A DNA stretch of 7,414 nt from an uncultured Sutterellaceae bacterium (GTDB lineage Bacteria; Pseudomonadota; Gammaproteobacteria; Burkholderiales; Burkholderiaceae_F): contig CAMYAA010000038.1 in assembly GCA_947253615.1 (NCBI GenBank), positions 1-7,414 of the forward strand, in the 5' to 3' direction. The position numbers and the translations under genes were made by a program. This document shows, piece after piece, positions 4,036 through 7,414 of this stretch (positions are counted from its first letter, which is position 1; each line of letters begins with the position of its first letter). Under the pieces are notes generated by a model that had not been told where the DNA came from, searched no databases, and saw only the letters and a list, made by a program, of their open reading frames with translations.

Positions 4036-6168
4036 GTGAAACTCAAGAAACTCGCTTTGTTCTTAGGATTTTGTGGACTTGTGATGACGACAGCTCACGC
4101 TCGTGATGTCGTTGTGTTTGGTGACAGCTTAAGTGATATCGGTCAAAAGGGCTGGGAGGACACTAAGGATGCCTATGGCAAACTCCATCACAAAGCTTCT
4201 TTTCAGAACAAAGATGGGCAATGGAATAAGCTTTATGCAGAAGATGTCGCGCAGGCTTTGGGCTCTACGTTAAAGGCGAGCACCAAAGGCGGGACGAATT
4301 ACGCCTATTCCGGTGGTGTCATCAAAGGTGAGCATGCAGACAAGAATTTTGAAAAGCAGCCTAATGTCGCCATCAATAATCAGGTGGACTCCTATCTTAA
4401 GAACGGTGTTAAGTCTCAGAACTTGCATATTCTTTGGGCGGGCGGTAACGATTTAACGCCCATTCTGACGAGTGCTGTGTCTGATGCTATGAAACCTGAC
4501 GCAGACAAATTGCAAGCTTTTCAGGGCGCTCTTAAAGAGATTAATGAGACGGCTGATTTGATGGGGCAAGCTTGGGGTAAGTTACACAGTAAGGGCGTGG
4601 ATTATGTGATTGCGCCTGACGCTCCAAATATTGGCTTAACTCCTGTCGCGTTCAGTGAGTTTATGAAGTCTGTAGATGGCGTTATTCGCGTTAAGTCTTT
4701 CAATTTTGCAGGAGACTTTCTCTTTAATTCTTTTAAAGAGATCGACGGTGAAAAGACTTCTACTCAGCTTGTATCAGGTGCTTTTGAAAACTACCGTCTT
4801 GGAACTACAAATAAGTCTATTGATACATTGTTAGACCATGAGTTAGGCACCTTTGGTAAATGGCTCTTTAGGTACAAGAATGTACGAGAATTATTTCAGC
4901 ACTACAAAGTATCTCCAGACGAAGTTCGTTCAATGATTCTGTCGAGTTATGGCGACTTTATGATGGCCTCGGGTTTAGTCACGGGGGCATTAAACGGTGC
5001 GGTAACTGATCGTTTGAATCGTGTTGGTGGCAATATCGTTCGCATTCCCGTGAACGCGTTGATGCAGGACATTTTCTCGCGCCCGGGAGCCTATGGATTT
5101 AAGAACGTTGTGAGTACGATTTGTAGTGATGCAGTAGGGACTGTCTGTAAGGTTGGTAATACAGATAAGAGCGCACAAGCTTATGATGGGTTTGAGGATC
5201 TGTTCTTCACCGATCCGTTTCATCCGAGTCCAAAGGCTCACAAGGTGGTCGCTGACTTAATCCTCGAAAGTATGAATACTCCTTGGGTGGTGAAATCAGT
5301 CCCGAATCAATCGTTAATTCAGGCACAAGACAGCTTGTCGTTCTTGATTGATGAAAATGCGCGTCACTTTGGGACCGAGCGTCCAGAAACCGGAACGACG
5401 GCAATTGCTCAAGTCCAGGGTGATGCTCATTCGGGCGGAAACTATCGTGTGAATGTGGGGATGAGTCAAGTCCTTTCGCCACGCTACGAAGCGACGTTCT
5501 TGATGAATCATTCGGAAACGAAAGTCACACCGTTTGGCTCGACGTTAAATACGCATCAAACCTCGTTAATGACGTCGTTACGTTATGACGCTGGCCATTG
5601 GTGGACAGGCGTAGCTTTCCAAGGTGCGTTGACCGATATGAATTTAAACCGTCAATTGCGCTTAGGGGATGGTACCTTCCACGAGTCGAGTACGCCTAAA
5701 GCCTTTAGTTTGGGCGGTGCGATTTTCGGGGGGTGGGCTCATCACTCTGATCAGTTCAATGTGACGATCACGGGGGATTTTGCCTATCAACACGGTCGTG
5801 TCCAACAGTTTGACGAAAAGGAACTTCAGCCTTGGATGTCGCGATTCGATGCGATTCGATATAACGCGTTAACCAGCCGCGTCGGCTTCACGTTGGATAA
5901 AACCTTTAATGCCTGGACGCCATATGTGGGGGCTAACTGGAATCAACGTTGGGCCGGGAAGATCAATCCGGTGACGACCTGGTTAAACGGTTCGAGCTAT
6001 TCCACGAACGTGGGCTTTGCTGATAAGCGCGCTTGGTTTGATGCTCGCTTGGGGGTGAAGTATGCGCCTCAAGGTTCCAAAGTGGCTGCGTATGCTCAAG
6101 TCTCTCAGAGCGTGAATCGTAATACCAATTACCCACGCTTCGAATTGGGCGTGAACTATAAGTTCTAA
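4036..6168 (+). CDS. GDSL-type esterase autotransporter (EstA-like)
   Basis: The 710-residue protein starts at GTG with AAGG 6 bases upstream and a signal peptide ending in TTAHA (cut after about residue 22). The passenger is an SGNH hydrolase: FGDSLSD with nucleophile Ser31, GGTNYAYSGG (block II, about 85-94), LWAGGND with oxyanion Asn138, and DPFHPS with Asp393 and His396. Residues of about 450-710 alternate short amphipathic strands and end in FELGVNYKF, as in a classical 12-strand autotransporter barrel. Family members (Pseudomonas EstA, Salmonella ApeE) hydrolyse esters of fatty acids at the cell surface; the substrate here is unknown. It is longer than EstA (about 645 residues), mainly through about 80-100 extra residues between GLTP (200-203) and the GGNIVRIPV segment (331-339). 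Two Cys at about 364 and 371 could form a passenger disulfide. No clear terminator follows the TAA. Confidence 0.92.
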   Translation: MKLKKLALFLGFCGLVMTTAHARDVVVFGDSLSDIGQKGWEDTKDAYGKLHHKASFQNKDGQWNKLYAEDVAQALGSTLKASTKGGTNYAYSGGVIKGEHADKNFEKQPNVAINNQVDSYLKNGVKSQNLHILWAGGNDLTPILTSAVSDAMKPDADKLQAFQGALKEINETADLMGQAWGKLHSKGVDYVIAPDAPNIGLTPVAFSEFMKSVDGVIRVKSFNFAGDFLFNSFKEIDGEKTSTQLVSGAFENYRLGTTNKSIDTLLDHELGTFGKWLFRYKNVRELFQHYKVSPDEVRSMILSSYGDFMMASGLVTGALNGAVTDRLNRVGGNIVRIPVNALMQDIFSRPGAYGFKNVVSTICSDAVGTVCKVGNTDKSAQAYDGFEDLFFTDPFHPSPKAHKVVADLILESMNTPWVVKSVPNQSLIQAQDSLSFLIDENARHFGTERPETGTTAIAQVQGDAHSGGNYRVNVGMSQVLSPRYEATFLMNHSETKVTPFGSTLNTHQTSLMTSLRYDAGHWWTGVAFQGALTDMNLNRQLRLGDGTFHESSTPKAFSLGGAIFGGWAHHSDQFNVTITGDFAYQHGRVQQFDEKELQPWMSRFDAIRYNALTSRVGFTLDKTFNAWTPYVGANWNQRWAGKINPVTTWLNGSSYSTNVGFADKRAWFDARLGVKYAPQGSKVAAYAQVSQSVNRNTNYPRFELGVNYKF
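5841..5860 (+). repeat. Perfect 10-bp tandem duplication inside the esterase barrel
   Basis: GCGATTCGAT occurs twice head-to-tail without mismatch, encoding part of SRFDAIRYNAL. Because 10 is not a multiple of 3, gain or loss of one copy would shift the frame in the barrel region. GCGATTCGA also recurs at 6241-6249, outside the gene. Confidence 0.85.
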
Positions 6169-6196
6169 AGGGTGATTTCGACTTTGAACTGAAGTG

Positions 6197-6258
6197 GCGA
6201 TTGATTGGGATAACGTCTTGAATGGCAAGCTGTGAAGAAGGCGATTCGAATCAATCGC
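6197..6258. repeat. 10-bp inverted repeat downstream of the esterase gene
   Basis: GCGATTGATT (6197-6206) is the exact inverse of AATCAATCGC (6249-6258), 42 bases apart. The right arm overlaps the palindrome GATTCGAATC (6243-6252). No T-run follows either arm, so it is not a standard terminator; it could form a 3'-end structure on the esterase message. Confidence 0.4.
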
Positions 6259-6365
6259 TGTCTGAATTGAGTGAGGGAAGTTCTCCTGCCACTGTACTGT
6301 AAAAGGTTTTGATAGAGCTTAGAGTGCGCGGGCTTCCCATACTGGTTTTTGCTAGTGGCCCGACG

Positions 6366-6393
6366 TTGACTGACCCGTAAAATAAAATGTAAT
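6366..6393 (+). promoter_or_regulatory. Promoter of the nuclease-like gene
   Basis: TTGACT (6366-6371, five of six) and TGTAAT (6388-6393, five of six) are 16 bases apart. The transcript would start near 6400, leaving a leader of about 13 bases with GGGGGT just before the ATG at 6413. This also rules against the in-frame ATG at 6392, which would lie upstream of the transcript start. Confidence 0.6.
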
Positions 6394-6412
6394 GTTTTTA
6401 TCGGGGGTAATA

Positions 6413-7318
6413 ATGTCAGACATTAAGTTTTATCGTTTTAAGCAAACGGACAATGCGAGCACTGAGAAAATAGCCAGTGAGTTAGTGTCTACCGAGGCAA
6501 ATCTAGAAAGGACTTTGCAAAATTTGGTAGAAGCCAATATGGAATCTTTTTTTGGGGTACGCCTTTTGCGAAGTGAATACGTCATCAAAGACGGACGTAT
6601 GGATAGCATTGGGATCGATGAAAACTACAGTCCTGTGATTTTTGAGTACAAGTGTCATAAGGACGAAAATGTCATTAATCAAGGTCTGTTTTATTTGGAC
6701 TGGCTATTGGATCACAAAGGGGACTTTCAGATCTTAGTGCAACAAGAGTGGGAACCAGAAGCAGTCGAAAAAATCGATTTTAGTGCTCCGACAGTGTTCT
6801 GTATTGCTAAAGAGTTCAACAAATATGACCTTCATGCAGTTAATCGTATGGGGGTCAATATCAGATTAGTGAAGTATCACTTTTACGAAGACGATTTAAT
6901 TTGTTTTGAGCATCTTAATAGTCCGTCTGTCACTGGTAATAGCGGTTGCTCTGATTCTCGAGTGAGCCATAAAAAGGCGAAGAACAAAGAGGCATTGACG
7001 GAAACGTATGAAGAGCTTTGTGCTTTTATCGAGTCGCTGGGTGATGATATTTCCCGAACTCAGTTGAAGTATTACTTAGCGTATAAAAAAGTTCGTAATT
7101 TCGTTTGTATTGAAAGAACGAGTTCGGGGATTAAGTTGTATTTGCCGCTCGATCCTAAAAAATATATCAAACCGCAAGATCCAATTCCAGGTTTTGCAAT
7201 GCGAGATGTAAGTGCTACTGGACATCACGGAACAGGCGATCTCGAGGTGGTCATAGGTTCTTTAGATGCTCTTGAAAGGGTCAAGCCGCTAATTGAGCAA
7301 GCTTACAATGAAGTTTAA
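6413..7318 (+). CDS. PD-(D/E)XK nuclease-like protein with C-terminal DUF5655-like domain
   Basis: The 301-residue protein begins MSDIKFYRFK; the ATG at 6413 has GGGGGT 5-6 bases upstream, whereas an in-frame ATG at 6392 has none. Residues of about 28-165 resemble the NucS/DUF91 type of PD-(D/E)XK fold: ANLERTLQNLVEANMESFFG, then Asp64, Glu78-Tyr79-Lys80 (VIFEYK) and Gln90-x3-Tyr94 (QGLFY), matching the D...ExK...QxxxY pattern. A low-complexity linker (about 168-190, SPSVTGNSGCSDSRVSHKKAK) leads to about 194-301, with LGDDISRTQLKYYLAYK, NFVCIE, LDP and RDVSATGHHGTGDLEV, typical of DUF5655. Proteins of this build are sometimes labelled predicted transport proteins, but no membrane segment is visible; a DNA-acting enzyme is inferred from the ExK motif. 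It has its own promoter, and a further gene overlaps its end. Neither substrate nor role in defence or repair can be shown from this window. Confidence 0.75.
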   Translation: MSDIKFYRFKQTDNASTEKIASELVSTEANLERTLQNLVEANMESFFGVRLLRSEYVIKDGRMDSIGIDENYSPVIFEYKCHKDENVINQGLFYLDWLLDHKGDFQILVQQEWEPEAVEKIDFSAPTVFCIAKEFNKYDLHAVNRMGVNIRLVKYHFYEDDLICFEHLNSPSVTGNSGCSDSRVSHKKAKNKEALTETYEELCAFIESLGDDISRTQLKYYLAYKKVRNFVCIERTSSGIKLYLPLDPKKYIKPQDPIPGFAMRDVSATGHHGTGDLEVVIGSLDALERVKPLIEQAYNEV

Positions 7319-7379
7319 TGAATTTGACCAAAGGGTTGAGTTCATCAATGACGCGATACATAGGGGAGGAGTGTGTGCC
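7308..7379 (+). CDS. Start of an unidentified gene, truncated at the contig end
   Basis: An ATG 11 bases inside the end of the nuclease-like gene opens a frame reading MKFNEFDQRVEFINDAIHRG and four more residues, until the adapter begins. The mix of charged and hydrophobic residues looks like a real amphipathic N-terminus. A second option is ATG 7318, overlapping the TAA (MNLTKGLSSSMTRYIGEECV), whose composition is less convincing. Neither start has a clear ribosome site, so translation would probably be coupled to the gene before. The family cannot be recognised from 24 residues. Any continuation past 7379 is adapter, not host sequence. Confidence 0.4.
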
Positions 7380-7414
7380 CTGTCTCTTATACACATCTCC
7401 GAGCCCACGAGACC
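7380..7414 (+). other. Illumina Nextera adapter left in the contig (artefact)
   Basis: CTGTCTCTTATACACATCT (7380-7398) is the reverse complement of the 19-base Tn5 mosaic end used for tagmentation. It is followed directly by CCGAGCCCACGAGAC (7399-7413), the read-2 arm of the Nextera adapter, and one further base that would be the first base of the index. This exact join occurs in sequencing libraries, not in natural Tn5, so true sequence ends at about 7379. Confidence 0.98.

Noticed and set aside
6330..6362. CGGGC/GCCCG hairpin as the esterase terminator
   Set aside because: The stem is interrupted by a six-base bulge and no T-run follows it on either strand.
7380..7398. Natural Tn5/IS50 transposon end
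   Set aside because: The 19-base mosaic end is an engineered form and is joined directly to the Illumina read-2 arm.

Overview
The window looks like one end of an assembled contig from a Gram-negative bacterium. It carries two kinds of outer-membrane autotransporter and most genes have Shine-Dalgarno-type starts. The pairing of a YadA-type trimeric adhesin, an autotransporter-anchored GDSL esterase and BspA-type (DUF285) repeat proteins suggests a host-associated proteobacterium, perhaps a gut Burkholderiales of the Sutterella/Parasutterella kind. That placement is inference. The last 35 bases are not biological: they are the Illumina Nextera adapter (transposase mosaic end plus read-2 arm).

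Left half, all on the minus strand. At 1-331 is the N-terminal part of an O6-alkylguanine-DNA alkyltransferase, cut by the contig edge before its catalytic Cys. At 603-2162 is a 519-codon BspA-type protein made of 19 leucine-rich-like repeats. An in-frame TAG at 1167-1169 interrupts it, exactly at the Trp found in every other repeat. A good intrinsic terminator follows at 524-574. Next is an AT-rich spacer of about 370 bp, then at 2588-3430 a small trimeric autotransporter (signal peptide, coiled-coil stalk, YadA anchor, no head) with its own terminator and a palindrome-rich promoter.

Right half, plus strand. After a 605-bp divergent control region comes a 710-residue GDSL esterase autotransporter (4036-6168). 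A 244-bp spacer with a clear promoter leads to a 301-residue protein joining a PD-(D/E)XK-like N-terminal domain to a DUF5655-like C-terminal domain (6413-7318). A further gene overlaps its end by 11 bp and is cut off by the adapter.

The two autotransporter genes are divergent and both act at the cell surface. The nuclease-like gene has its own promoter and appears to start a separate operon. No tRNA, rRNA, CRISPR array or insertion sequence was seen. The points most worth a second look are the amber codon in the repeat gene, the switch from 25- to 24-residue repeats with a cysteine ladder, the paired dyads at the adhesin promoter, the extra segment in the esterase passenger, and the nuclease-like gene with its truncated partner.
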